A stretch of DNA of 64,000 bases from NCBI GenBank assembly GCA_003013855.2, contig PVNU02003862.1:930001-994000 (forward strand). Reading direction: 5' to 3'. A program made the position numbers and the translations under genes. Of the stretch, positions 32,801 through 44,326 are shown piece by piece. This DNA comes from Liriodendron chinense. Taxonomy: Eukaryota; Streptophyta; Magnoliopsida; Magnoliales; Magnoliaceae. Under the pieces are notes generated by a model. It was not told the DNA's origin, ran no database searches, and was given only the letters and a program-made list of their open reading frames with translations. Each line of letters opens with the position of its first letter. The first letter of the stretch is position 1.

Positions 32801-35800
32801 CATGCTGAAGCCCAATAAACAAATGGTTTTGGATCACTAAACCATCAGCGCCACTTTTACAAACTAAGGGTCCGAGTATGTTCCTGAGTTAATTAGTAAG
32901 ACTCAAGATATTCTCTAGCAATATCTTCTTATCATTTTTGACAAAATGAGTAAATATATGATGTTAGATTGAGAATTTGCTCATTTATGTTGGTGGGCCT
33001 CATGGTGGATGGGAGATACCGAAAAAATCTTTGCCATTCGATGCCCTAACCATTCTGTACGTTGCGGACTGTTGGTTGCAATTGTCCATTTTTGTTTGAT
33101 GGCTGATTTCATCTGCTGAGGTCCACACATGCTTCCCTTCTTGCATTCCGATGTAAGTCTGCCCAGCTTGACATAGAAACACCTAGCAAACATAGAAAAC
33201 ATGTCTGTGTTATGTTGCATAAACAGCCCATACAACGAATACAGTTAGACAGACACTGCTTGAGGTGCACAAGAGGCTAAGCATGAGACATAAGGGCACA
33301 CTATGCTAATGCTCAAGCTCAAAAATCATATTGGTCTACTCAATAGGCAGGGCCACAGTTGTATGAGAAAAATGGACTGTTGGAAAAAATAACCAACTGG
33401 TGCATATTCAATGTACATGCATAGCCTATCTGATGAGTCAACCAGCCTAATGTTTGTGTTAGGACTTGATGATAGTGTTCCCTACCAGATGAATGCCCAT
33501 GTCTATGACACATATCCTAAGTTGGCATGCGTGCTACGAACAACCTACATCTGCCACGCATGAACAAGTTGACTTAGAATTCCCTGTACCATCAACTTTT
33601 GATATTTTGTAAATGATAACTGGCCAAGGCATTAACTGCATAAACAACAAAAAATGAAATAATAAAACATTTAACAATATTTAGGAAAAATGTTATGGCT
33701 TCCATCAAAAGAAATATACAAAATAGTGTCGATATATCCAATGAAAATATCTTACTCGAGAAGGAAAAAGGAAATTTGGGAGCATACAGAAGCTTTCGCA
33801 TTGTTCTTGTCGCCTTTATTGTTATGAGTGCAAGGATAGGAAAGCTCCATGGAAGAGTGATGCAGCTCACTCACATCTATGGACTGTCATGTAGATCAAC
33901 ACCAGGGGTCTTTCCTGATCATCTCCTCGACTCCTCCTTTCCCCTCCCTTAAGCTGCATGCCCAGTTTATATCTTGGTTCTTTCTTCAACAATATTGCTC
34001 AAGCTATCTTGCAAAAGAAATAAGAATACATCAGTTGGGATGCGAGGCAGTTAGATGAATGGGACAGAAGGCTTGACAAAGGATAAGATTGTGTTATCAT
34101 GTTTCGGATATGCCTCATCAAACATGTACCATCAGAACCAAAGTTAGATAATGCTAAAAAATAGCCCTCCTCTCATAAAGTCAAAAGTACTATACTAGAT
34201 ATCTTAAATCATCATTCATAATTCATGCATCATTATGGCTGAAAAATTTAACAAATTGTGACGAAGAAAGAATAAAGATGTCAGCTAACCATGAATGCTC
34301 TGTTAACAAGCAACAAAAACCATGCATGTATTTGATGTTGATCAAGGCCCACATGTCAATTATTGATTACTTTTTCATTTTAATTGTACATTAGATATCC
34401 ACCAACCAGCAATTTAGACATCATTTCCATATAGTTTTTGGTTTATCACAATTTGGATGGTTTTATTTTGAGTTATGCATGCATAAGAACCATTACACTC
34501 TTACTATAACATGACCATTTTTCTCATAAAACAAACCCAATTGACAAATAGCAGTCCACATTTTGAAGCATAGTTCTAAAACTCGCTAACTTGAATCAAA
34601 ACTTGGCCTAGTCGACTTGGATATTGAGCTGGGTCAACAGGAACTCAGTTCTAGAAGTGGCATGGTTCCAACTCAGAGAGACCCATTGAGTCAATCCACT
34701 GATTCGATTAACTCAATGCAACTAATGGTGACTCAAACCAAGTCACTCGAAAGAATATATGGAAAGGCTGGTGTGAATTAGCCACTTGACCTCCCTTAAC
34801 CTGCCACCTATTCAATGTCTAGGCTGTTTGTTTTTCTATTTTATATCACTTAAGTTAATAGTAGTATAATTTACTCCCAACCTTAATATTTTTTTATTTC
34901 ATAATTATTAGATATCGAGTCAAAGTTGGGTCGAGTCTTCGAGTCAACCTGGAACCAACTGAACATAGAGTCAAGTTTTTGGGATTTTAAATTATATTTT
35001 GAACAAGACATCCATTCTGCCATCAAAGGAATATCCCTTTTGCGGAATCCCCTGAGTTCTCAAAACCTGTTATTTGGCAATGGCCACATGTTGCCCTTGT
35101 GGATCCACTAGGGCTCCACACACATGTTGGCTTAGGCACAGGATATATTGTATACAGAGGTTTGCTATTTCACATGCAAGCGCCTTCTCATGTAGATACC
35201 ACTGCATGTTCCATTATGACAAATGTATGTGAGATCTGAGCTTACAATCAAATAGATTGCCACAAGGGCACCACATTCTAGGAGCCCAAACTATGTGATT
35301 GAAAAAATCCTCCTCTATCTCTTGCGGATCGAGGGCTCCTTCTCCTTCCCCTTCTTGGTCCAAAAATCTGGGCCTTCACTCAGTTTAATTAGCTAAGGAC
35401 ATGAAAAATGGCTAACTATATAACATGATTGAATACTACATTATAGTTTTTTTTTATTTTTTCAATCCCAAAAACCAAAAACATCAATAGTAGGTCTAAA
35501 TGGTTTTAAACCCCTATCTGTCCCCTTGTTTTGTATACCATGGCCCACATTAGATAATTTAAGACGTGTGGCCCACCTCATGGAGAGCTTGATCTTGTGC
35601 ACATGCCATATTTGCAAGTGCAATGGCATGTCCACAAGCATCCGTTGCAAACACGCGCGGGTTATTGAACCTCATTATACCAAAATCAATACAATAATTT
35701 ACTTGTTTTAAATGCCATGGTGTGTTTCGATAATTTAAAACTTAGTTTTTAACATTCTCATTTGTAGTCCCACCTTTCGTTCTCGTAATCAGTTTAAGCC

Positions 35801-35929
35801 ATGAAAAAGGCTATGTATATATCATATGATTCAATGCTAGAATTTTTTTTATCATGAAAACCAATAACATAATCTTTCAAAAAAAAAATTCCAATGAATC
35901 AAAATAATTCATTTTCGCTATATCTAATT
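29900..35929. other. Long non-coding stretch
   Basis: No conserved protein motif on either strand. Points seen: a SINE/MITE-like phrase 'atcatcatcatcttagcc' at about 30222-30240; exon-like, non-coding blocks on the minus strand bounded by AG and GT at about 30607-30712 and about 33876-34009 (pyrimidine tracts before the acceptors); a 'gagtcaa/ttgactc' rich MITE-like block at about 34570-34990; a poly(T) run at 32145-32164; and a diverged direct repeat at about 35385-35480 and 35790-35875. It may hold introns or UTRs of an unidentified minus-strand transcript. Confidence 0.4.
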
Positions 35930-36310
35930 CATTTTCTTAAATATTGGCAACGAAATCTTATTAAACAATAGAAAGGCAAGAAGGAAACAAAATACATCAA
36001 GGCACTGGATAGGAATCCCCAATACAACAAGAAGATAATAAAATCCATCAAGGCAATGGATAAGAGACCCTAATACAAAGAGATCTATGGACCCCTTTGC
36101 AAGAGAGTCAGCAATATATTAAACCAACTACTGGGAACCTGCACAGGAATTTCCAAGAAGCAAGATCACAACCTTAACATATTCAAAATATAACTTGGCT
36201 TCGAAGTGAGAATGCACTTCCTAGAGGCTAAGAAAGTCCCACACCAGTTGTAATAGCCAAGAATTCCTTCTCCCACCAACAACTTTCATCCTTAAACATG
36301 TCTCTACTCC
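35930..36310 (-). mobile_element. 3' end of a LINE (L1-type), degenerate
   Basis: On the minus strand a reading-frame remnant contains 'IADSLAKGS' (about 36090-36120), the pattern ending plant L1 ORF2 RNase H domains. It is followed by a tail 'aataagatttcgttgcc' like the 3' ends of plant LINEs, at about 35940-35965. The rest of the domain has stops. The 5' end is missing, as is usual for LINE insertions. Assignment is by motif only. Confidence 0.45.
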
Positions 36311-37585
36311 TTAAAGGCCCAGGGTTTCCAAAAAAAAAAAATTCTATCAGTATTAAGAAACCATCATATAACAATTTAAGAAATCATCCTGAGAATTAAT
36401 TACCTACAGGCAAGTTACCACAACTTATGGTGTTGTATATATCTTGTAATGCAGGGGCATTTTCACATCGGGCTCGAGTGGGGTAGCCTTGTGTGAGGCA
36501 GGGGCACACTCGGGGTGGGGTAGACCGTGCGAAGTGGGACCCATGTGAAGTGTGGTGGCTCACGAAGGAGGGTTCAACTAGGGGCCTGGCCTGGCTTGGG
36601 CTATGAGATAAAATGATATTTCGTGCCTCTCCCATCAGCTGTGGAGCTTTTGGTGAGTTGGTTGGATGTCCTGCGTCATCTTGTCGACATAGTACATACC
36701 AGTTGTGTATAATTGACACCAGTACTATGAAATAGTAGGCATCACCATGAAGATTACCTGGCACAAAAATCAGGCTGGTTCGCTCATTAGATGGGCCACA
36801 ACATTAGAATCAAGGAACAGACAACGGTCTGACTCAACATACTGGTGTGGCACACCTAGTGATCTGATCAGCCTGATTTTTGACAAGTGAGGCCTATAGT
36901 TTTTCATAGTACTGATTTGCTACACAAATGGTATGTTGGCAGTAAAGATGTTATGGTACAAGAAGTGGTCCCATTGCTGGTAGGTGATCAATTCTCAATC
37001 CTCCCCCTCGCACTGTTCAGTAGGATGTGATGATCAAAACCAACGTTTTTTTATAAGAGAATGCGAGAAGCATTCGAACGAAACACATCATAAAAAACAA
37101 ATCAAGCTAAAAATAAAGAAAAAAAGAGTAGAAAAGTTGATTATTAGTCCAGTTGCAGTTTAATACGAAATGAGATTTGCTATCAAGGATTTCCCAATTG
37201 GTTTTCCTATTCACCCCACGATGTGATGATCCAAACCAAATATCTAGAAGGTCCCATAATATATGGCCCCCATGAGAGAAATCTAACTGATCTGACATCT
37301 TCAAGTCTGCATAACATATGGATCATTGTTTCAAGTTGTTTTTAGATTAAGTAAGACTTTCTACGTATGGACCATCTTCGGTGGGAACTTCTGGATGAAC
37401 AATCTGAATCATCACATGGTGAATCAGAAGGGAAGAGAGCCCTGTTAGCAAACCTAAAATTATGTAAACATGACGTTCCACTCAAATATGAGCTTCCAAA
37501 ACTCAGTGTGGTCCGCACACTGGTTGTGCCACATTTGTAAAGCAAAAATGGAAAGTTTGCAAAGAAAATAACTACTGGTTCACAT
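36311..37585. other. Intergenic stretch, no gene seen
   Basis: It contains a GC-rich segment (about 36450-36620) with 'gggctcgagtggggtag' and 'tggtggctcacgaagg', possibly from an unidentified transposon, and several 'gatctgatcagcctgattttt' type dispersed phrases. No long or motif-bearing frame. Confidence 0.4.
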
Positions 37586-38057
37586 TCAACATATGCTTGT
37601 CACCTACCTAATAAGCAGACCGGCCTGATTTTTTCTTCAACCACCGTCTTGCTCAGTCTCCCACAAGTGTACCACGTTGGCACATTTGCTGCTAGGCCCC
37701 TTCATTTCATTTGCCCGAGTCCCACTCCCATTCCACGATGAAATGATGGTGTTTAAATGTTCTGTTTGCCAAACACATCAGTTAACCATAAAAAACACTC
37801 TAGGAACGATATAATGCATCTATCAAAACAATTAAGGTAGTTGACAATTCTAAGACAATTTGCATGGCATGTATAGGTTTTCAGTTTGCATAATGGGACT
37901 CATAGTTCCTTGGAATTTACTTCATTATAGAGTATGTATAATCATGATAAGTGTATTATTTGATAATAATATCCTTCATTGTATGATTGTTGAGCATGGA
38001 ATTCTAGCTGTTCCAACAATCTGATCATGGAAATGTCCATAAAAGGATGATTGGCCT

Positions 38058-38402
38058 GCCTGTTTGGATTGGACTCCAAAAAATAACTGTGGAAAAGAAA
38101 AGAGCTTTCTGCTGATGTTTCAGCTCGTGTGGGAAACTATTTTCTTTTCTACAGTTTTCCTAAGAAAAGAGTATTTTACTTTCCTTCCAAAAACCTTGAT
38201 AATCCACATTTCCACACTTTTTGTGAGGCAAATATCACTCTTTGATCAGTGGCCATTCCACATTTTCCTTAAAATTGTGGAAACTAGATAGTCAACCTTT
38301 TTAGGATTCTTTTCCATGGATTTCCTTATCCATCATTTTCCTCAGATGTGGAATTTTCCTTTCCAATCCTACTCTTTGGACTCCATCAATCCAAACAGGC
38401 CT
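38058..38402. mobile_element. Tourist-like MITE in copy P
   Basis: Inverted termini GCCTGTTTGGATTG at 38058-38071 and its reverse complement at 38387-38400. 345 bp, non-coding. The same element, more diverged, lies at 41238-41610 in copy Q, so it inserted before the duplication. Confidence 0.75.
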
Positions 38403-38540
38403 AAAATATCGTCAGATCAAATAATGTAACAAAAAAACTCTAAGCTGCATGATTTTTCACATTTAAAATTTTATTTTTATCAGAGCTAACTTAGTTTCAC
38501 TCCAACAATATTTTAAATGAATAATCTTAAAGTTAATTAC

Positions 38541-40786
38541 CTTAGATTTGAACTGATCATTTGCAGTGGAACTTGAACCATGCAAGCATTCGAGGTAGCA
38601 TTAGGCCTTCGATTATCATGAGCTCCTGAATTGTCTTTGGTGTTTGATCATACTCAATTTTGGCTCCATTGGAACCCTGAAGTACAATTAATTAGAATGA
38701 TAATAAGTTTACAAAGAGTAAGATAGGCGTTTTTAGCAGATAGAGCCTTGACTAAAGGAAAGCACATAAGATTGCCCTTTAAGTCGGCTGAAATGACTGA
38801 AGTTTCCTCCATTTTTTTTTTTTTTTTGAGTTTTACTGCAAAATTCTTGAGGAATCTATATTTTACCAAATAATGCCTCCACAATTAAAAATTATGAGGT
38901 GATGCTTTCTGAGGGATGAAATTACAAAACTACCCTCATTTTTCTTTATTATGTAGTGAAACTCGATACTCGTGGGGCCTGCATAGTATGTGTATAACAT
39001 CCAACCCGTCCAATGTATGCAGCACACCATGGTGATAACATGACCAAAATCTCAGGTCAATTAGATCAGTAGATGGGCTAAACTTGAATTGGGAATTTTG
39101 AGTGGTGTACATTATTTTTTATGAATTAGCCCACCCTATGATTGGATCTGTCATATTTTGTGGCTTATGCCATAAAATGGTATAGCAAAATTGATGGACA
39201 ACATGGATAAAATAGGTACATCATGGTGGGGCCGGCCCACAGAGCACTGATCAGTAGCTACCTTGTTACCAATTTACCAGCAGTATCAGTTGGCTTAATA
39301 AAATTTCAACAATAAACACCTCAGAAATTAAGGGTATTTACATTTAAGTAATTGAGCTAGATCATTAATGATGGGCATTTTTGTCATTTTGTGAAAAACA
39401 TGACGGTAAGGTACCCTTTGACAAAAATTATCTTGATTAATGAGGGGTAGCTTAATGCAGAGATAATTTTAAAAAGGTACTGAGATGTAAATACAGTATT
39501 AATGATGCAGTATTTTGTAAAATTCCCAATCATATTATTAGTAAGGAGTTTTCTAGTAAAAATTCCCAAATTTTAAAGCAAAGATAAGTTTTGAGTGAGA
39601 GGTGGTGCTTACAACTGTACGGTCGTCCAATCTGGATATTTGGGATGTGTGATATGAAGTGCCAATCCTCGCCTTTCTCCTTCTCGCATCGCTTCTCTAA
39701 TTGGGGACAGTTTTCGATATGTAGAGTTTGGAGGTTTGTTAGGAGTTGCAACCAAGATGGCAAACATGTCAACTTATCACAGCTCCAGATTCTAAGTTCT
39801 CGAAGGGAAATGAGGTGTTGCATATCCTCTGGTAAAGAAGCCAGCTCTGGACATGTATGAATATGCAAGGATTGTAAGGCAGTGAGGTGTTGCAGGCCCC
39901 CCATCAAACTCGTTAGGCTTTGACACCCCTGAATGATAAGATGTTGAAGAGAGCTCAAGCCTTGTAGTCGCAAGGATGTTAGACCATTGCACTCATAAAT
40001 ATATAGCTTCTGGAGAGAGGTGAGGTTTTGTAACTCCTCTGGCAATGACACCAGCTTATTACTGTAGCCCCAAATCTTCAGAGATTCTAGAGTAGCAAGG
40101 TTTCCAAGCTCCCCCGACAGAGACTCAAGCTTTGAGCATCTCCTAATTTCTAGGGTCAAGAGATGGGTATGGTTTGGAAACAACCCACCCGACAACGACC
40201 TTAGCTCCTTGAAATCTTCAATCCGCAAATAGGAAAGCGAGGTTAGGTTTGCCACTGAAGCTAACAACATCTCGTTACTATCCTTCAATGCCAATTGTTT
40301 GAGAGATTGAAGGCATGGAAGCGTTGTTAACTTTGGACATCTGTAGACAATTAATCTGTTAAGGCAGGGGAGTACATCTCTTCCGTTCAATCCTGACCAC
40401 TCCTCTAAATTAGGCATATCTTCCAATGCCAGTTCTTTCAGTGACAGGAATCCCTCTGCAACATTATCACCGTAGAAATGGTTGCCAATAGATTTCACAG
40501 CATGCATTCCTTGTATCACAAGAACCTCAAGCAATGGTAATTGGCCAAGCTGAGGGAGCTGTTTGCATCTTCTGCAATCAATCAGTGAGATTTCAACCAG
40601 ATTCGAAAGCAATGAAGGAGTCATCCAATGCGGAAATCTGACACCCACATACCCTTTGACCTCCAACCTTTTTAGATTCGGATGTGGTCGGAGACCTTCA
40701 AGGGTTCCCTCAACGTTTTCTTCTAACTCAATATCAATATCCTGACCCCATAAATCCCATGAAAAACATTCAAGTACACTTGTCAC
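38541..40786 (-). pseudogene. 5'-truncated CNL resistance gene, LRR region (copy P)
   Basis: The minus-strand exon from about 40772 to 39613 encodes roughly 390 residues of LRR. It opens 'ENVEGTLEGLRPHPNLKRL' and 'GVRFPHWM', the standard start of the C-terminal LRR of RGA-like CNLs. About a dozen repeats of the L-x2-L-x-I-x2-C-x2-L-x2-LP type follow, ending 'CPQLEKRCEKEKGEDWHFI'. A donor GTAAGC follows at 39612-39611. An acceptor at 38677 opens a 136-bp exon (38676-38541) that supplies the last few codons and a TGA at 38654-38656, then ends at another donor (GTAATT). No coiled-coil or NB-ARC domain is present: sequence upstream of 40772 is copy Q. CNLs detect pathogen effectors in the cytoplasm; this one cannot encode a complete receptor. 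Confidence 0.85.
38960..39265. repeat. Foldback-family repeat in the copy P intron
   Basis: It carries the family phrases 'cgtggggcctgcatag', 'aaaatctcaggtcaatt' and 'tacatcatggtggggcc' in inverted arrangement. It lies in the intron between the LRR exon and the 3' exon. Absent from the same place in copy Q, which has its own insertions. Confidence 0.5.
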
Positions 40787-41237
40787 CTACCTGATAAGCA
40801 GACCGGCCTGTTTTTTTGTTCAATCACCAGTGGCCTTGTTCAATCTCCCACAAGAGTACCATGTTGACATGTGTGCTGCTAGGCTCCTTCACCATCTCAT
40901 TTGCACGACTCCCATTCACAATCCTCATGAAATGATAGTGTTTAAATTTTCTGTTTGCCAAAAAAATCAGTTAACCATATAAAGTAATTAGGAACCATAC
41001 AATGCATCTACCAAAAAAGGAGGTGGTTCAGAATGGTTAGAATTTGTATGACACAGTCTGGATTTCATTTTGCATAAATGTGACCCATAGTTCCTTGGAA
41101 TTTACATCATTATAGGGTATGTATAATGATGGTAAGTGTATTGGATAATAACATCCTCCAATGTATGATTGTTGAGCATGGAATTTTGGCTGATCTAATT
41201 ACTCAAACAAGCCAATGTCCATAAAAGGATTATCTAC

Positions 41238-41610
41238 ATATTTGTTTGCATTGGTGGAATCCAAAAATAATCATAAAAAAAGAAAGAATTTTCTGCTCAT
41301 GTGATGTTTCTTGCAGGTTGGAACAGCAAAATAACATATGGGAAACTATTTTCTTTCCACAATTTTCCAAAAAAAAAAAAAAGTGCATTTTCTTTTTCTT
41401 CCAAAAACCTTGATAATCCACATTTCCACACTTTTTGAGAGACATCAATTTTTCTACCATTAACATTCCACATTTTCTTGAAAATCATGGAAATTAAAAG
41501 AAACAGCCTTTTTAGAATTCTTTTTCACAAGTTTTCTTATTCATTGTTTTCCTCATACACGACTTTCCTTTTCAAATCTATGTTTTGGATTCTACCAATT
41601 CAAATAGGCC
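41238..41610. mobile_element. Tourist-like MITE in copy Q
   Basis: Diverged counterpart of 38058-38402 at the same place in the duplicated block ('tttgtttgcattgg' and 'ccaattcaaataggcc' as inverted ends). Confidence 0.65.
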
Positions 41611-41967
41611 CTAAAATACAAATTCTAGCTGTAGAACCATAGTTGGCCTATATGATAGTTGACCAAATAATATAACCTGCTTTATTTTCCATAACTTTTT
41701 TATTAGACATAGGCATTAGTGACTTAATTTTACTCTATTTAAATGAATAATATCCAAGACAATTACCTTAGATTTGAACTGATCATCCACTGTATAACTT
41801 CAACTGTGCAAGCATTCGAGGTATCTATAGCCTTAGATCATTATGTGTTCTTGAATTGTCGGTGCTTGATACCCTCTGTATCTCCGTCGCACTCCTGAAG
41901 TACAATTAATTGAAATAATTTTGCTACATTGATTGATTCACCCACAAATCACTTTAATTGAGATGAG

Positions 41968-42298
41968 AATTTTATAATGTGAAACTGTAATGGTTATAAT
42001 TTACTTTACCTACTTCTTTTATAAATGTAATTGACTTTTCATTTACATGAGCTATATTTCCTGTTTAAACAAACACTTGAAAATGATAATAACGACTAAT
42101 TTACTTTGCATTTTATAGAAAATGGAGGCTATATGGTTTTTCAAATTTCTAAGAAATACAAAGTAAATGAGTTGTCATTATCATTTCCAAGTGTTTGTTT
42201 AAAAAGAATTTATGGCTCATAGATTGAAGTACAAAAAAACTCGTGAAGGAAATGGGTGAAGTAAATTATAATCGTTACATTTTCATGTTGTAAAACTA
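41968..42298. mobile_element. Foldback MITE, about 150-bp arms
   Basis: The left arm (41968-42130) and right arm (42160-42298) are inverted copies. For example, 'ggttataatttactttacc' pairs with the complement of 'gggtgaagtaaattataatc', and 'aaacaaacacttgaaaatga' pairs with the complement of 'tcatttccaagtgtttgttt'. Non-coding, AT-rich, inside the copy Q intron, with no equivalent in copy P. Confidence 0.75.
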
Positions 42299-42571
42299 TC
42301 ATTTTTACAATGATTTTCAGTGAAAAGGTGAAAGTACTTGGGCCATTTTAGCATGAAGCTGATTGCGTGGTGTGACCGACCTCCATGGTGTTGGTGTCAT
42401 TGAGTTATGTGGAGCCCACCATGATGTATATGTTATCATTTTTACAATGATTTCCGGTGAAAAGGTGAAAATACATGGGCAATTTGAGCCCGAAGCCGAT
42501 TGCATGGTGTGACCAACCTCCATGGTATGCTGATGTCATTGAGTTATGTGGGCCCCATCATGATGTATATG
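42298..42571. repeat. Tandem duplication of 137 bp
   Basis: Two direct units start with 'atcatttttacaatgattt' at 42298 and 42435. Each includes the outer end of the adjacent Mutator foldback ('gattgcgtggtgtgacc' / 'gattgcatggtgtgacc'). Confidence 0.75.
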
Positions 42572-43010
42572 TTATATCCACACCATCCATTCATTTGGCA
42601 AGATCATTGAGCAAAGATAGATCCTCAAAGCTCTAGTGAACCACCTCACAAAAAGCTGTGGGGACAGTGATTCCTACGTTGAAACCTTCCTAGGGCCCAC
42701 CATGATGTTTATTTGTCATCCAACCTGTTCATGAGGTCACGCAGACTTGGATGAATGCAAAAAACAAATATCAGGTTTATCCAAAACTTCTATGGCTCCC
42801 AAGAAGTTTTCAATGGTTGATGTTCAATTCCCACTACTTTTTGTGTATGGTCCACTTGAGCTTCAGATCTACCTCATTTTTTGGTCCACGCCCTAAAATG
42901 ATCTCGTAAAATGAATTGACAGTGTGGATATAACACATACATCATGGTGGGCCCCACAGAATTTGGTGACATCAACCCACAAGGGAGGTGGCACACGACG
43001 CAATCCATTT
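42492..43010. mobile_element. Mutator-type foldback element
   Basis: Long inverted arms: the left begins 'gattgcatggtgtgacc' (42498 on) and the right is the complement ('cacacgacgcaatcc', to about 43007). Pairing continues through 'tgatgtcattgagttatgtg' and 'gggccccatcatgatgta' for over 200 bp. Non-coding, same family as 8165-8680. No clean 9-bp duplication was found, possibly because the left end is itself tandemly duplicated. Confidence 0.65.
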
Positions 43011-43129
43011 CCATTTTATCCCAAAAGTACTATTTGTTACTTGTAATTAAGAAAATGGGGAGGATTATAAAAATCAAGCAGATTGAAAACTCAGGTAGGA
43101 TGCAGTAATAAAACAGTAGGAACAGCAAA

Positions 43130-43420
43130 AACCTTTCTGGAGCTAACCATGATGTTTATATGACATCCAAACCGTTGATAGAACTATTACCTGTAAGATA
43201 AACTGTAGTAACAGATATCATCCTGATAAGAAACTTCTGTCACAACAAAGCGTTCAATCCCCACTGTTTCGTTTGGTATTGGCCATCTGAGTTTTGAATC
43301 TGACTGAATTTTAGAATCCAGTCCTATTGTGGCCTTTCAAAACCGATGGACGGAGTAGATTTGTAAGAAACATCTCTATGAGGCCCTCACAGTCCCAGGC
43401 ATAGAGATATCTCTGTGCCC
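43130..43420. repeat. Foldback-family fragment
   Basis: Same phrase order as window start 30-330: 'gatgtttatatgacatcca', 'tcaatccccactgtttc', 'aaaccgatggacggagta', 'catctctatgaggccc'. Non-coding. Confidence 0.5.
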
Positions 43421-43620
43421 GTTGTCACAGGCATCCGTTCTCAAGAAAATGATGCTTTTGCGGTAGAAATCCGAAATTTAAAAAAAAAAGGGAAAGATAG
43501 GAGGTTGTTAGGGAGAAGTGGGGATACTTACAAAGGGGAGGAAGAGGTAAGGAAGGAGAGCGTTGATGCTATCTCCTCTTCAACCCCAACAGACGTCCAC
43601 ACCCTTTGCCTCCTCTCGGC

Positions 43621-43650
43621 GATTCGGATTCGGATTCGGATTCGGATTCG
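43621..43650. repeat. (GATTCG)5 microsatellite inside an LRR exon
   Basis: Five perfect hexamer units. On the minus strand they encode Ser-Glu pairs at the C-terminus of the copy Q LRR protein. Copy P has none at this place. Confidence 0.95.
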
Positions 43651-43882
43651 GTCTGTTCAATCTGGATATCTGGGATGTGTGATATGATGTGCCAATCCTC
43701 GCCTTTCTCCTTCTCGCATCGTTTCTCTAATTGGGGACAGTTTACGATATCTAGAGTTTGGAGGTTTGTTAGGAGTTGAAACCCAGATGGCAAACACTCC
43801 AATTGAGGACAATCTTCAATATACAAATATCGAAGCGAGGAAAGGTTTCCTATCCACTCCGGCAGAGCCATTAGAGTCGGCA

Positions 43883-44313
43883 TGTGGGAACCATAGAAAG
43901 TTACCGCATCCTTTTTCGGAAATTTAATTTTCAAATTCCGGAGGTGGTTAGATGAGATAAGGATAAACCTTATCTCATCTCACCATCTTATCTCTTTTAT
44001 CTCTCGTATGAGTATTATAAAAGGGATAGTTCTCTTCCGATACAAAACACGAAAAAGGAAAAGTATAAGTGATATACTGAGAGAAAAGAAAGGAATAAGC
44101 TTCGAGAGTTCATCTGGTCCATCTATCAGATCTGAGCCATAGATCTGATCCGGTGACCATCTTCACCGTAAGATCAGAGGGGTGATCAGACCCATTTGTT
44201 CCTGTAACAAATAGGCGGACGGCTGGATCATACCGTACAACATCGGCTTTGCGAAAGTTCTCACCGTGTAGACCGTCGGATCCTGGAGGCCCATACTTCC
44301 GCAATTACTAACA
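43883..44313 (+). repeat. 5' LTR of the plus-strand copia
   Basis: About 431 bp ending ACTAACA one base before the primer site. The 5' edge is approximate (TG at 43883 or 43885). It contains a perfect 13-bp hairpin AGATGAGATAAGG / CCTTATCTCATCT at 43950-43980 with a 5-base loop, and 'tattataaaag' as a TATA-like box near 44013. Confidence 0.85.
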
Positions 44314-44314
44314 G

Positions 44315-44326
44315 TGGTATCAAAGC
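44315..44326 (+). other. Primer binding site, initiator Met tRNA type
   Basis: TGGTATCAAAGC one base after the LTR. One mismatch to the canonical TGGTATCAGAGC seen in the minus-strand element. Confidence 0.9.

Larger units (their letters stand above)
37590..40772 (-). repeat. Tandem duplication copy P (CNL 3' exon block)
   Basis: It begins 'cttgtcacctacctaataagc' and is colinear with copy Q from 40773 ('cacttgtcacctacctgata'). Shared landmarks in order are 'cacaag-gtaccacgttg', a Tourist-like MITE, the splice exon 'ccttagatttgaactgatca', and the LRR exon. The P/Q junction falls at the 5' limit of LRR similarity, so the duplication breakpoint truncated the P copy of the gene. Confidence 0.75.
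40773..43882 (-). repeat. Tandem duplication copy Q (CNL 3' exon block)
   Basis: Second copy of the P block, starting 'cacttgtcacctacctgata'. Its intron is expanded by several foldback elements. It ends where the plus-strand copia LTR begins at about 43883, so any remaining 5' portion of the gene would lie beyond the nested retrotransposons, outside the window. Confidence 0.7.
41767..43882 (-). pseudogene. CNL LRR fragment (copy Q), broken by a copia insertion
   Basis: The minus-strand exon from about 43880 to 43532 encodes the last LRRs: 'ALPEWIGNLSSLRYLYI', 'LLTNLQTLDIVNCPQLEKR' and 'CEKEKGEDWHIISHI'. After 'PDIQIEQ' the frame enters a (GATTCG)5 microsatellite giving a Ser-Glu run, then stops at 43569-43571, unlike copy P. 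A donor GTAAGT lies at 43531 and the matching 3' exon is at 41894-41767 (acceptor CAG, ends before GTAATT). The 5' side abuts the copia LTR at 43883. The part encoding most LRRs, NB-ARC and the coiled coil is not in the window. Confidence 0.8.

Noticed and set aside
40774..40786. Methionine at 40786 as a true start of the LRR gene
   Set aside because: LRR similarity begins mid-domain at about 40772, and the preceding codons come from the neighbouring duplicated block. A genuine CNL would begin with coiled-coil and NB-ARC domains.
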